DNA from: Carallia brachiata
Lineage: Eukaryota; Streptophyta; Magnoliopsida; Malpighiales; Rhizophoraceae
Reading direction: 5' to 3'
Assembly (NCBI GenBank): GCA_021464245.1
Contig: JADCRB010000055.1
Coordinates: forward strand, 2,386,487 to 2,450,486
DNA length: 64,000 nucleotides
Part shown: one piece after another, positions 35,884 to 48,170 of the stretch
How positions within the stretch are numbered: position 1 is the first letter of the stretch
How the letters are laid out: each line of letters starts with the position of its first letter
Notes under the pieces: generated by a model
What the model was told of the DNA's origin: nothing
What the model saw: only the letters and a program-made list of their open reading frames with translations
Databases searched by the model: none
Translations under genes and position numbers: made by a program

Positions 35884-37061
35884 CTATTTGGCTTTCTGTT
35901 TTGAACGGAGGAAGCTAAGTGAGCAACAGCCTGTCAATTTGTCTTTTTTTCCATCCTGAGGACTGCAATTGCCATTTTCAGTTCTCTCGTTATTACTGCT
36001 TTCTGAATCTGCATTCTTGGGACATGATTCTTGGACGGATAAGTTTGAATTCAATTTGCCGTCTGCAGCACTTGGCCCGCCAGGAACTCTGGGTCGGTTG
36101 GCAGGATCTACTTCGCTCCAACTGATATCCTGAAGAAAGTCAATCAAGCTTTTCTCCTTAGAAATACGTTTACTGCTACCATGACTAATATTTTTGTCAT
36201 TCCACAAGGGATCCTGATAGTGCCCAACGAGTTCCTTCTTGTCCCCTGTTGGATGCGTTTGATCTTCTACTTTAAGATCACTCAATTCGTCGAAATCTGC
36301 AGACTCCCCACCGTGGATTGAACTAAAGCTATGACGAGGACTGAACTCTGAAAAGAAAAGGGAAAGAAAGTTTCAAAGCCAAATCTTATTTGCCAATGTC
36401 AAACGGCATATCAACTCCTTCCAAAGTTTTATTAAGCTTATTTCTCAGCGAGTCATAGGAAGTACATGGGCATAGCAGATTAAAAACATGAAAATAGGAG
36501 GAAAAAGTTGTTGGGCTTATGAATGTAAAGCAAAAGAGGAGCCATCATCTCGTCATGGTCTCACCTATCTTCACACTGGAAAACTCATCTTCAGAGTCCG
36601 ATTCCGGCAAGGCTTGGGGGTCTTCGCCATCTGCACAAAAGGCCACCGGCATGAATTTTTTTTTCTTGATTTATAATCAATACAGAACTGATTTGCATAT
36701 GCTAGCAGCTCACACGTTGAGCTAAGATATGTATTACTAGGATGGCTCTTTTACATGTTAACGTAACATCCAACTAGTCAACATGTACCAAGATCATCAA
36801 ACATAGTTGCTGATGTGCTTTCAAATCTTCTCCGATCATCAAAAGGATGAAGTGTGACATAAAAAGAAAACCATGGTCTAATTACTTGGCAAAGTGCTTG
36901 AAAAGAAAACCATATGCAACATAATTGATGTCGGAAATGTTTCAAACATGCAGTTTGTGACTGATACCAGGTGGATGGGAATTCATTAGAGGCAGCCCCA
37001 TGGATGGCAGAGAATGCAAGCTATTCTCGGCCCGTGAATTTTCTGCATCGGCAGGCCTTTC
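35884..37061 (-). CDS. Gene X: unidentified Ser/Asp-rich protein, C-terminal exons
   Basis: Three exons join cleanly on the minus strand: 37061-36968 (31 codons, starting ERPADAENS, containing HSLPSMGLPLMNSHPP), 36630-36565 (GEDPQALPESDSEDEFSSVK) and 36347-35884 (154 codons ending FLRSKQKAK). Splice phases agree (CCT G|AT and ATA G|AG). The tail is acidic and Ser-rich with a segment EKSLIDFLQDISWSEVDPAN, looks disordered and ends basic. I do not recognise the family. Upstream, a 27-base exon at 37455-37429 with a strong donor (AAG|GTAAGT) is possible, but no start codon could be placed before the CML gene, so the 5' part may be missing. The exons right of 36564 are repeated in units B and C. 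Confidence 0.6.
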
Positions 37062-37965
37062 CTCCGAGGAAGGAGAAGAAGGAAATGGCATTATGCCCTT
37101 TTTCATCAGAGAGCTTTAATACCGTGCCATAGGAAAAGAAAGAAAAGCGAAACGCATAGGATGACGAAAAATGGAAAAAAAAGCACTCAGCTTTGGCTTT
37201 TACACTTATACGAATATGCGGCAAATACCAGACCCACAAGGGTCGTTTGCAATGCACCAAAGCAAAAGCTGTATTGATTAATTTTAGATGAATTTTAGGC
37301 ATTTATTGGGACAAAAGTTTTCGTTGTTTTAATCGCTTGACAGTTTGCGGCTTTGGCAGCCACTTGCACCCACGAGTTTGTTTTCATGAGACTTAAACGT
37401 CGTACCTCCAATAGATGCAGGCACTTACCTTTTCTCTATTTTCAATCCGAATAGTCTGTAGTTATTTTAGCATCGCAAGTTTACTTCAGGAAGCTCCGAA
37501 ATAGGTTGAATATCCGAACGAACAGAAAGAATGAGTATGCGAATCAGAAATCCCCTCACACAATAAATAGCAATTGGATTGAAGCTTAAGGTTGAGATGA
37601 TTCCCATATCAAAATTTGAGAATTTTTTGAACACAAAATTCTATTTTGAAGACATCACAATTTGACATTTTAAATTGTCTGATGGTAAACAGTTTGCTAC
37701 TAAATTTACAAGCCACTAATTATCTTGGTTGCCTACGAGACTCCCATGCATTTAGACGTCTACACATTTTCAATCCCCAAAAATAAAGAATTAGTCAGAG
37801 AAAGAACAAGAAAGTAAATTTTTTGAAAAAATGGAATTAATTAAGAATTGAATACTGAAGGCTGCAAAGCCCCAGAAAAGAATATTAGTCAATCCATATT
37901 CACAAATAATGAAACAACAAATATTTGTACACAAAATAGAAAAAAGAATACAAAAGAACATTATT

Positions 37966-38397
37966 CTACAGCATCATAACTTTAAATTCCTCGAAGCTAA
38001 GAACTCCATCCCCATTGAGATCAAACTGCTTTATCATCACTTTACAATCATCAATGGACTTGGATTCACCAAGCCTGCTGAGCATATTCTTCAAGTTCTT
38101 TGGAGTGATGAACCCACAATTGTCCACGTCATACATCCCAAAAGCCTCTCTTAAATCTCGCAACTTCTCCTCTTCCCCGCCAGCCTCCATCAGCTCAGCA
38201 AGATCCTCCAATCCCAGCAGGCCGTCGCCGTCGGAATCAAACAATCCCACAACCATTTCCGCATCCTCCATGCACAGCTCCCTTCCGGTGAAACCCAGCC
38301 GCTGGCTTATCTCCGACGGAGAAACCTTCCCGTCGCCGTTCTGGTCCAGGTGGCGGAAAACAGCCTCGAATTCTCCGGCTTTCATCATTTTCTCCAC
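37966..38397 (-). CDS. CML: Calmodulin-like protein, CML37/38/31 type, copy A
   Basis: A small cytosolic or nuclear calcium sensor, 143 aa, intronless. It has four EF-hand regions: [12 protein letters not shown] (about 19-30), [12 protein letters not shown] (53-64), [12 protein letters not shown] (90-101) and [12 protein letters not shown] (127-138). Loops 1, 2 and 4 keep the acidic first position, Gly at 6 and Glu/Asp at 12. Loop 3 has Cys at position 5 and Asn at 12 and is probably non-binding. The block [16 protein letters not shown] and the C-terminal MML are typical of the stress-induced CML37-39/CML30-31 clade. It differs from copies B and C mainly around loop 3. A TATA-like box lies 134 bases upstream of the start (38531-38538). 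Confidence 0.93.
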   Translation of the reverse strand: MEKMMKAGEFEAVFRHLDQNGDGKVSPSEISQRLGFTGRELCMEDAEMVVGLFDSDGDGLLGLEDLAELMEAGGEEEKLRDLREAFGMYDVDNCGFITPKNLKNMLSRLGESKSIDDCKVMIKQFDLNGDGVLSFEEFKVMML

Positions 38398-38530
38398 AAC
38401 CTCAAGTGTAAAATTACTTCAAATCTAATGTATAAAGAAAATGGCAGTCGGTTAAAACTGTTGATGTTGGTTGATTTGGACAAGAACCAAGGCACAAATG
38501 GATATGGTTTTAGGAAGCAAGAGGAAGATG

Positions 38531-38538
38531 TATTTATA
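38531..38538 (-). promoter_or_regulatory. TATA box of CML copy A
   Basis: TATAAATA read on the minus strand, 134 bases before the ATG. The same box is at the equivalent place in copies B and C. Confidence 0.7.
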
Positions 38539-38685
38539 GTGTTTTTTTTAGTATAATAATAAAAGAGTAAAGGCTATGTTAAAAAAAAAAAAAAAAAGAG
38601 TACGGGCCGTGTCTGTCTACGAGGTCTTTGGACCAACTTTCGATTATCTAACCAAGAAATTGTCACCGTCCAAGCGTACGTAATT

Positions 38686-38697
38686 GGCCGCGTGTCG
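38686..38697 (-). promoter_or_regulatory. Conserved CGCG-box region upstream of CML copy A
   Basis: TACGTAATTGGCCGCGTGTC, with a CCGCGT core, is kept in all three units about 290 bases upstream of the start. CCGCGT fits the vCGCGb site bound by calmodulin-binding CAMTA factors; binding here is an inference. Confidence 0.5.
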
Positions 38698-38799
38698 TTG
38701 GACTCTTCCTTGAGGAAAGGAGGAAGAAAGTGACTAAGTGAGCAACAACAAATCAACAGTCACTCCACGCGCACAGGTTCGGTTCAACCGCACCTATGG

Positions 38800-40922
38800 A
38801 ACGAAACATTAATGAAATGGATAGATATTGTTCCTAACAGCTGCCTTGAAAAAGTAAGTTATTCATTGGAGTTTAGTAAGAAAGAAAAGTTCGCCCTTTA
38901 TTTTTTTAAGTTGAAAGTTTTAAATTTAAAATTTTATGAATATTTAATAAAATTAAAAATACGTTATTATTCTTTTATATGCACAATAATTTGTAGCTTT
39001 TGTTGGTTATTATTTTTATTTTTTAAATTTTTACAAGAAAAAAAAGAAGAAAAATTTACTGCAAACCGCAAGTAAGTGGCTCCAAGTTGCCTCGTACTGT
39101 TTTTCTTTCTTTGGTTCTATTGAGAGCTTTCCATGAGATTTAATCTCAACAATCTTGCAATAACACGACGAGTTGGATATTGTTTATGCAAAAGAAATTG
39201 ATCTTCTTTTGGGATCAACTTATTTTTTGGGGTGGGGCCGGGGGAGCGGGGCAGACAACTTTGGGAAACAAGGATTGAAATAGTGTCAGATAAATCATTT
39301 CTTTTTTATTAGCCATTACTACATATTTATATAATTTACCATATAAAAAAAATACAAAGTTAATTTTACAATTTTTTTTTAATTCAATTCTTTTTTTACG
39401 AATAGTTTAGATTTTTAAGTACTGATTTTATACATATTATTGTATATTTACGTAATCTTTTCTTTTTCAATTTACCTGTGGAAATTAAATTATGGATTAG
39501 TTGAATAAATGTGTTGTTTCACAATTTCTTCTTAAAATACTCTATTAAAATGATTTTTTTCCCAAAATTTTGTGTATAAGCTTATAATATAATAATAATT
39601 CATAATTCATAATATGTCTTAAGATGAAATAAATCCTAGCGGCGGCTGAAGTTTCATTGCTAGAGCTATCAAGAGATCTGTGGGCTTATTACGTTGTTTT
39701 TTTTATGTCGAAACCATGGGCCTATGACTTTAATTTGTACCAATTGTAAGTGTTGTCTCCGCGCCCACGGCATGATTATTTATTGGGCGCGGTTTGGATA
39801 CTCGAAAAACAGTACTCGAGTCAAAAAAAAATTAATAAATAAATAGCGCCTGAGAAATTATGTAACAGAACGATAATTTTTAGTAATAAAATATATATTT
39901 TAAGTAATAAAAAATTTATTAATAAAATCTTATTCTTAAAAATATAAACATCATTACTAAAAATTTAATATTTTTTATTTTTTTTACACTTTTTCAAATT
40001 CCTGATTATCAAAAGCTGTAACTTTATCCCTATTTAATATTCCGGGTAACAAGTAATACGTAATAACTTGTTCTTTTTGAAAAAGAAAAAAAAAATGTAG
40101 GTTTCGAGAACAATATCTGGTGCCAACGGGGTGAAAATGAGGCCCACCTATCTCTTTGAGTTTCGGCTTACGTCATATCGCACGGGCTCAATTACGGTCA
40201 CTGCTGACTGCAGCAATTTGAGCCCACACGGTGTCCAAGAAATTGCAGCTTGCAAGCGTGGAATGGATTAGATAAATGAATAACCGGCCGGGAGTTCCTG
40301 TGAGAGTTGGTTTGACCGTTCGGTACGATAAGTGGTACGCCAAATGTGCGTTTAGGCAACAATTGCGAAATTTAAACCATTAAAATGTATCTATTTAATT
40401 AATATATAAAAGAAGATTAAATTTTTTTTTTCTTGAATCTTATTGTCACGTGATAAATTTAAAAAAAATTACAAGTTTCTTTTAAGTTCTTAATTTATTA
40501 TTTTTTCAATTATTATTGATAAGATTATAATTAAATTAATGAGTTGCTGGTAAAATTTAATAAAAAACTTATTGTTAAAAATTTAATTGCAATAAGTAAT
40601 ATTTTTCATTATATTTCAGTTACTATAGTATTTATGATATAATTATAGAATTAATGCTGAATATTTACTTTTGATTTGAGATAAATAAGATAACCGAACA
40701 TGTTTAGCCAAAGAATAAGTTAAAAATGCCACAAATATGTCTTTTTTGGAGGAGTGGAGCAACAAATGCTTCCGTTTTTACTAATGTCCTATAATTGCAT
40801 TACTGCTCTTCCATTTCCATGCCTTTGCATGGTATTTAAATCGTTGTTTCTGTCTTTCACACTTCTCCATCTCTCAAAACGATCCTCCATGTCTCCCCAT
40901 TTTTCACAATGAAGCGACAGAC
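38800..40922. other. Unit A spacer
   Basis: AT-rich sequence homologous to 48.97-51.53 kb in unit B and partly to 57.5-58.28 kb in unit C. A block at 40100-40370 (TCGAGAACAATATCTGGTGC onward) is the best-conserved part across the three units. Nothing resembling a protein was found. Confidence 0.55.
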
Positions 40923-43616
40923 TAAGGGCCCGTTTGGTAATGTTTCCGTTTTTCACTTTTCGTTTTTTTTCATGGAAAAAAACAGAAAACGCGTTTGGCA
41001 AATTGCTGTGCGTTTTTGTTTTTCCCTGAAAAGCAAGAAGCGTTTCTTAAAAAAGAAACAGCTTTTGCACACCAGAAAAAGAGGCTTTCCTTTTCAGTTT
41101 TCTGATTCCCGACCTTCAACTTCCTTGCTCTCGCTTCACGCCTCCTCGCCATCCTTCCCTTCTCTCTCTTTCTTCTCGCTTCTTGCTCCGTTTCTCTCTC
41201 TTCATGCCTCCTCTCCCTCTGGCCCTTTCATTCTCTCTCTTTCTCCTCATTTATGTCCCAGACTTCACGCTTTTTACGCTGTGCTTTCCCGTCTCATAAC
41301 TCTTGCATCTTCTTCTCCTAAATCCCTAACCCATCTTCTATGCTCCTTGCCCAATTCGACGTTTGACGACTTTCTCAACTTATTTTGGATTCATAACCCT
41401 TGGCGTCTTCGTCGGCTAGAAATTTTTCGGTGTATTTCAGCGTCTCCTTCATCCAAACTCCTAGCCCATCTCGTCCGGCGACTCTGATTTCTTTGGCGTT
41501 GTGGATCCCATCAATGTAAGGCTTGATTCCTCTCTATTTCTTGTCTATTGCTTGTTTGGAATTTTGTTAACCGATGTTTTTTTCTAATCTTTCAAGTTAA
41601 TACTGCGGTTATTTACGTTTCATGTGGATTGGATATTATGGAAGATTGGTCATTTGGTCTGGATGTATATGAGTGGTACTGATCCTCTTATCCCCTGTAA
41701 CTGTCTCGACATGTTTTAATTATTTTGGAATCCTTTTGGTGGGTTTATGACAGGAAAATCAACAAGTATCATGTTTTTGACTTAGATAATCAGAAGGATT
41801 GACCTAAAATTGGTGTCTTTTTTTTTTTTTGATTTCTTGTAATGATATAATTTATATTCTTTTTGTTGTCTGCGAAACCGACTACATGGATTTTACGAGT
41901 GGGCATCTCGATCGGATTAAGATATTCATATGTCAGGGCCTAGAATTAGGAGATTGTAATGCACAGCCACACACACAGATACAATGGATATGATTTTGGA
42001 GAAGGCTTGTGGTTGGTTTGTTCCTAAATCTCTTTACCCCACCCTTTTACCCATTTATTTAATTCAAGATATATGTCTCTGAAATTTTTTCAACAATATT
42101 TTCCCATGTTTTTGTTCATATTAACCTTAATCTTCTTGGTTTTGTCTCTTTATTGTCCTACTTAAATATTAATAACGTCTGACCATTTTTTCATTCTAAT
42201 GTTACAGAATTTCTTTCTTTGGTTCCTTCCCCTCCCTCCCCCTTTTTCCACCTATTTGTTATCTATAATGAAATAGTCCCAAGAAAGTTGCAAAGGTTAC
42301 AGCAGTAAAGGTTACAACAGGACAACTAGCTTTTGTTTATTTCTTGTCATCTTTTATCCAATGCAGATTATTTCATGTTGCTGAGTTGATTTCCTTTCAG
42401 GCTTGTAGTCAAGAAGGTGCTGCAAGGTCTATGAGCTTCTTTAGGGAAAAGCATCAGCTCTATTGGGTGTGAAGGTTATTTGATTACATAACGAGAAGTT
42501 TAAACAATTTTTTTTAGATTGCGGGTGCCCTGTTGCCATAATTTAAACAGGGGCATACAAAAGCATTGCTTACATATATGAACATTCTTCAAAAGACTAT
42601 TTGCAGTTTGATGCTAAATCTTTTCCTTACCCTTTTTCATCCTTTTTTTGATTGCTTTTTAGTGTCTTGTTAAGGAAAATTTGGGATCTTAGACCAGGAT
42701 TTGGGTATGTTTTTTGAAGTGGGTATGTTACGGTAACACACATTCACCTTGCTAGTTTAGTTTTAGGAGCAAGTGTTCCAAAGTTCAAACTGGATGCAGA
42801 TTTCAACAACATAGCAAAAGCTGTAGAAGTTGAACTTGAGAAGGTACTTTCAATTCTGCTATATCATGTTTGCAAGTGACCAAATTATTGGGTGGGCATT
42901 TATTATGTAGCAAATTACTACAAATTAATTTTGATTTTAATTGCATCAAGTAATAAATTGAGTGAAAGTGTCTCATTTCCTTTGGTTATAAAATGTTGTA
43001 GACTTACTCTACTTTTTCTGTAGGAAAACCATGGAATTAGAGACAATGTTCTAATAATTCTCACATATCTCATGTGAAGTATAGAGGAGCACAATGTATT
43101 CACTGGACCAACATTCACCTTGCTGGGTAATGTTGTTCATGTCACATACTCACGTTATGGCTATGAGATAATTCAGACTCTTTGTTCTTTTCTTGCTTAC
43201 ATTTCAGTGCTTTTTAACCTCAAGCTTGAAGTCAATTCATGGACAGCACATGTGGATCTGAGCAAAATCACAACTCTTATTCTTGCAAATGCATTGTACT
43301 TCAAAGGGAAATAAGAAGAAAATTTGATGTATGGATGTTATTTTTGATATTATGAATCATTATCATGTATATTTATTGTCACAATTATAGAATTTTATGA
43401 ATAATAGTTGTAATATTTTCAGTTTTATTCCTATCCAAAAATATAATTTGTCTCACTTTCCCATTTCTTTTTTTGGTTGAAAAAAAATTATTGTTACAAA
43501 AAAAAAAACAAAAATTGACAGCAATAAACACAAAAATTCAGCAAACAGCAGAAACAGAAAAACAAAAAATAAAAAACAGCAACAAAAAATTGACAACGTC
43601 TCCAAACGAGCCCTAA
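40923..43616 (+). mobile_element. PIF/Harbinger-like element, 2688 bp, TSD TAA, in unit A only
   Basis: The element 40926-43613 starts GGGCCCGTTTGG and ends CCAAACGAGCCC, terminal inverted repeats with one mismatch, flanked by TAA on both sides. The matching empty site is seen in unit B (AGTGACAGACAAAGGAATCC near 51522-51541), which fixes the boundaries. No intact DDE transposase could be read. A Ser/Leu-rich open frame at 40909-41487 spans the left end and probably reflects a pyrimidine-rich stretch. A serpin-like fragment is carried near the right end, so this looks like a non-autonomous gene-capturing (Pack-type) copy. Confidence 0.85.
43225..43311 (+). pseudogene. Serpin gene fragment captured in the Harbinger-like element
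   Basis: The frame reads EVNSWTAHVDLSKITTLI then LANALYFKGK and a stop. Plant serpins (inhibitors of cysteine/serine proteases) have EVNSWAEKET... and ...LIFANALYFKG at adjacent places in the core fold. About 15-20 residues between the two blocks are missing or altered. A second possible piece with AKAVEVE lies near 42780-42845. Fragment only; it cannot encode a working serpin. Confidence 0.6.
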
Positions 43617-46129
43617 GGAATCCAATGCCGATTATTCAACCGATAATCTACTTGTCTTCTTTTTCGTTTTTTTTTTCCCTCTCCTTTGGGATATTCTCTT
43701 GGTGCATTTTTTGCCCTTTTGGTTTTTTTCCCTTTTGTCCTGTTCTTAATTTTTGCATTTTACTTTTTCAAGGAAAAGAGAGCTAAAAGAATTTCCATCT
43801 CCATGTCTAAGAGGTATTTTTCTGTTCTTTGTTAAATTTTGAGTATTTGGTTTGAATTTGTTTTTCTTATGCAGCCTTCTTCGTGTGAACGTTATGAATT
43901 AAGAGTGTTGTAGTGCTGACGTTAGAATATTATTTACGGTTTCTCTTCTTATTGGTCAAATGCAGGACGACACCATGGAGGTTGTAAAAATTCTGAAGGA
44001 ATAATTGACTTCTCCAAATTAGAAATGATTGAAATTCTCCAAAATCATTTTGTAATTTGAGCATTTTCTCCTCTTAAGCATCCATTTATTTTTTTTAATC
44101 TTTTATGTGGGTGGTGGATTGGAAGATTCTAAAAGGTTATTTATACTTATCACACATTACCAAATGTTGCTCAGAGTACATTTGGGGAAAACTTGAAACT
44201 TATTATAGTATTCAATTTTATTCGCGCAGGTTACGTGAATGGAGAGCCAAAGAGTGCTCTGTTTTTAGTTATAATGAAGGATTTCTCCAAATTTGCCCAA
44301 ATTGTTAATCTTATTATATCTTTTTTATTTCCATTTATGTGATTTTTTGACAAGGCACTTAGGGGACAATAAATATTACAAAAGAAGTAAATTATTGCTC
44401 TGCTCTAGGTAGTGGAGACCACATAAATGGAGAACTATATTGGATGCTTGCCGGCCGTGTACAAAAATTTGGTAGTTCTATTTTTACATTTAAAATTGTT
44501 CATGAGACTAATTAAATAGTGCTAAACTGTTAAACTTGGAAAAGGCTACTAAATTAAATTCTTAAAATTAAACAAAATAAATAAAAATTATGTAAAAGAA
44601 AATATCAAATTCCCGCAAAACGCAGGTTCAACCTTAGTATATATATATTTACAAGATGCTCATTAAATAGTAAAATGTTCTGCTCTAACCGAGTTATTCT
44701 ATTCAATTTTTTAAATATTTCTTTCCCCTAGAGAAAAGTTTAGTCGAATTGAAAACAAGGTATATAAATTCAAAATGGAATAAAAAAAAATAGGTAATCC
44801 TAAGTCAAATCTCGAAAGTCTAGAGAAAACTGATTCCAAACCATTTCAATTTTTTGTTTGTTTTGTATAGTTGACATTGAAGCAAGGCTCATGCACGGTT
44901 TTGAACGAGAAAAAGATATAAAGAATCTTCCTTTAGACTCTGACTCAAAATCTAGTGTTAAAAAGTGTGGAATTCATGTGAAAGCATAGACTGGGCGTGG
45001 TGAGAAATACGAATTAGAGTTTGAAGGATTATATAAATCTGTTATGGTTTGATATACACGGATACGCCATGTCCAATTAGGGCCGAAATATTGGAAACAA
45101 ACTCAATAACACCCACCACGTAAACACAGTGTATTGGTAAGTACAGAAGACTAATGTAGTTTATCCAATGAGTTAAATTAAAAATTTGCATCACATGTAA
45201 TAGTTTTTTTTTTTACTATATAAATAATATTTGTTATCACATAATGAAGTGATATAAAAATAGACTAAATTTTCACCTGAAATTTAGGTATCACTAAATA
45301 CTATTCATCTAGGATTAGATGTTATTTTATATAGTAATAATATAATGAGTAATACGCAGTGGCTTCACTATAGTAATTTAAAAATAATTATATAATCTTA
45401 TTAATAAAATTTAAAATTTTATTTAGTTTTTAATTTTTTCAAATTTATTCAATTAATAATCCATATTATTTTCAAACTGCTTTAAATTACCTGAAAAAAA
45501 CCACCAAACCTCAAACTGATATCATAGGAAGGAATTTCGCGACACTCTGTCTTGTCCAAAAAAAATGGCCAATTAATTTAATTTAATAAACGTGGAAAAC
45601 GTGTCTACGCGTCAGTTACTAGCCAGCCAATGTTCGGCTTCGACAATAACGTCACAGCGAGGAGTCAGCTGACGTTAGGCGTTAGCATTCCGTAAAGTTT
45701 TTTTCTCTAACCTTTTAAGTTATAACAAGCAATTTTTTTTTTAATAAAAATTAATATTTTGATAATTTATATGTCAAATTTTATATTGATTAAAATTAAG
45801 ATTGTTATTTTTATATTTTAAAAATATCGGTCATAACTTTAAAAATAACAATTGCGGTGTCGTTCAGGACAAATTCTGAGATAAAACTATTGTAACATGT
45901 AACTGCACTCTTTTTTTTATGCCCAAAATTTTTTTTTTTAGTTTATAAAGAATTTTATTGACCATTTGAGGAGGAAAAAGTGATGTTAAGTGAGATTTGA
46001 ACACCCCACATACTGATTAACATACTGATTAACAGACATTCTCATCAACCAAATTTAATTATATATATATATATATATATAATATATATATATATGTGGC
46101 TATGAGTGAGCAACGTTGAAGAATGGCCT
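43617..46129. other. Unit A spacer, right part
   Basis: Homologous to unit B 51.54-53.75 kb throughout and to unit C 58.63-59.7 kb in its right half. It includes a (TA)n run at about 46060-46095 that is absent from B. A shared short motif, an acceptor-like TGCAGGACGACACCATGGAG in A (43962-43981; CAGGACGATACCATAGAG in B), suggests a fragment of an old gene, not identified. Confidence 0.5.
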
Positions 46130-46722
46130 TCAATTGAACAAAGAGAATAAATTTCTTTGTGTCAGCAAGGCACAAGGACTGAAAATTTCATACTTTCCAC
46201 AACAAACGGTAGGCTTAATTGATGCAATGCCTCTCCACAACTGGTAAATATAATTGAACTAACTCATCAGTACAGAGCAAATATGAATTTGGAAACAACC
46301 CCATATGCAACTGCCATTGTAAGACTTCGGTCGCCAAAATAATGAAACAGCCATGGGACAAAATTTATGAATGTAACAATGTTACAAAGAAAGAATCAGA
46401 AAGAGAGGGACAAAGAGGAATACTAAGTTAATAGAGGGCCCTATGGTCACAGAACCAATTTGCTTTCCGATCATCTTTGCATGTATATACTGTGAAACAA
46501 CTTACCGCTTATTCCTGCGGCTTCCAGACTAGCTTCATTTTCTCCGTCGTCATCAGATGGAGCATATGACTAGTGGTTGTGCTTGTAATATTGTTTTTGT
46601 ATATAATTCAGTTGCCTGTCTAACGCTTCAAATGAACAAGACGGCCAGTTGAGGACTTCAATAGGCCAAGACCAAGCTTTCTCCTCTTCCAAATGAATCA
46701 CAACATAACCATTGCCAACCAA
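46130..46722 (-). pseudogene. Copy of RNase J 3' UTR region at the A/B junction
   Basis: Homologous to 59.77-60.38 kb, the 3' flank of the RNase J gene, including AATGGCCTTCAATTGAACAA and an element resembling a splice donor (GCG|GTAAGTTGTT near 46505). It is non-coding after the stop codon of the chimeric exon. Confidence 0.75.
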
Positions 46723-47323
46723 TCATTTTGCTGCCGTAGCCCCAAAGTCAGATAAAATTCTATTCATGTCTTCAAAATAGGGCCAAGTTTTTAGGCCTTC
46801 ATTCCCGCTCTTACCCATCTTCACGCTGGAAAACTCATCTTCAGAATCCGATTCCAGCAAGGCTTGGGGGTCTTTGCCATCTGAACAAAAGGCCGCCAGC
46901 GTGAATTTTTTTCCTTAATATATGATTAATACAGAACTGATTTGGATATGTTAGCACTTAGCAGCACGCACGTTGAGCTAGGATATGTATTAATAGGATG
47001 GCTCTTTTACATGTTAATACAACATGCAACTAGTCAACATGTACCAAGATCAGCAAACATAATGCTGATGTGCTTTCAAATCTTCTCCGATCCTCAAAAA
47101 GATGAAGTGCGACATAAAAAGAAAACCATGGTTTAATAACTTGGCAAACTGCTTGAAAAGAAAGCCATATACAATATCATTCATGTAAGAAATGTTTCAA
47201 GCATGCAGTTTTGTGACTGATACCAGGTGGATGGGAATTCGTTTGAGGCAGCCCCATGGATGGCAGAGAATGCAAGCTGTTCTCTGCCAGTGAATAATTT
47301 TCAGCATCCGCGGGCTGCCTTTC
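46723..47323 (-). CDS. Chimeric gene X - RNase J reading frame at the A/B junction
   Basis: Two exons are in phase: 47323-47224 (ERQPADAENYSLAENS... to HPP, 33 codons) and 46880-46723. The second exon starts as gene X (GKDPQALLESDSEDEFSSVK) and passes without a frame break into the RNase J tail (MGKSGNEGLKTWPYFEDMNR through GATAAK and a TGA stop). Its 158 bases equal an open 52-codon exon including the stop. The fused sequence holds GGTAAGA at the seam, which could still act as a donor. No start codon was found, so expression and function are unknown. The breakpoint defines the tandem duplication. Confidence 0.65.
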
Positions 47324-48170
47324 CTCGCAGGAAGAAAAGCACTCAGCTTTGGCTTTTACGCTTATAGGAATATGCGGCAAAAACCAGACGCACAAGGTTC
47401 GATTGCAATGCGTCAAAGCAAAACCTGTACTAATTAATTTAAGATGAATTTTAGGCATTTATTGGCACAAAAATGTTCGTTGTTTTAATCGCATGATAGT
47501 TTGCTGCTTTGGCAGCCACTCGTATCCACGAGCCCTTCATATGAAGTAACGACGAAACTTTGTTTTCATGAGATTTGACGTTGTACCTCCAATAGATGCA
47601 AGCACTTACTCTCTCTCTTTTCAAACCGAATAGTCTGTAGTTATTTTAGCATCGCAGGTTAACTTAAGGAAGCTCCGAAATAGGTTGAATATCCGAACCG
47701 AAAGACTGAGTATGCGAATCGGAAATCCCCTTACACAATATATTTCAATTGGATTGAAGCTTGAGGTTGAGATGATACCCATGTCAAAATTCGAGAACTC
47801 TTTGGACACAAAATTTCATTTTCGAGTATACCATCACAAATTTACGTTTTAAATTATCTGACGGGTAAAAAGTTTACTCCTGAATTTGCAAGCCGTTAAT
47901 TATCTTTGTTAACAACAAAACGAGAGTCTCGTACATTTAGACCTTTTATACGTTTTAAACCCTTAAATAAAAAGAAGTGTGATATAAAAAAAATCATGGA
48001 ATATTAAAAAAAAAAAGAAAAAAAAAGTAAATTTATGAAAGAATGCACTTAATTAAGAATTGAAATGCTGAAGGCTGCAAAGTCCCAGAAAAGAATAGCA
48101 ATCAATCCATATTCACAAATAACAAATATTTGTACACAAGGTAGAAAAGGAATACAAAAAGAACATTATT

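Larger units (their letters stand above)
36564..46811. repeat. Tandem unit A (10.25 kb) of the CML array
   Basis: The unit runs from inside gene X's second-last exon to inside a copy of the RNase J last exon. It contains gene X exons, CML copy A (37966-38397), a long AT-rich spacer, a 2.69-kb Harbinger-like insertion (40926-43613), and copies of RNase J 3' UTR and last exon (about 46130-46811). Without the insertion it is about 7.56 kb, close to unit B. Confidence 0.9.

Noticed and set aside
40909..41487. 192-codon Ser/Leu-rich plus-strand frame
   Set aside because: It crosses the left boundary of the Harbinger-like element, begins in flanking spacer, and consists of pyrimidine-rich sequence (Ser/Leu/Phe/His/Pro repeats). 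No homologous frame exists in unit B.
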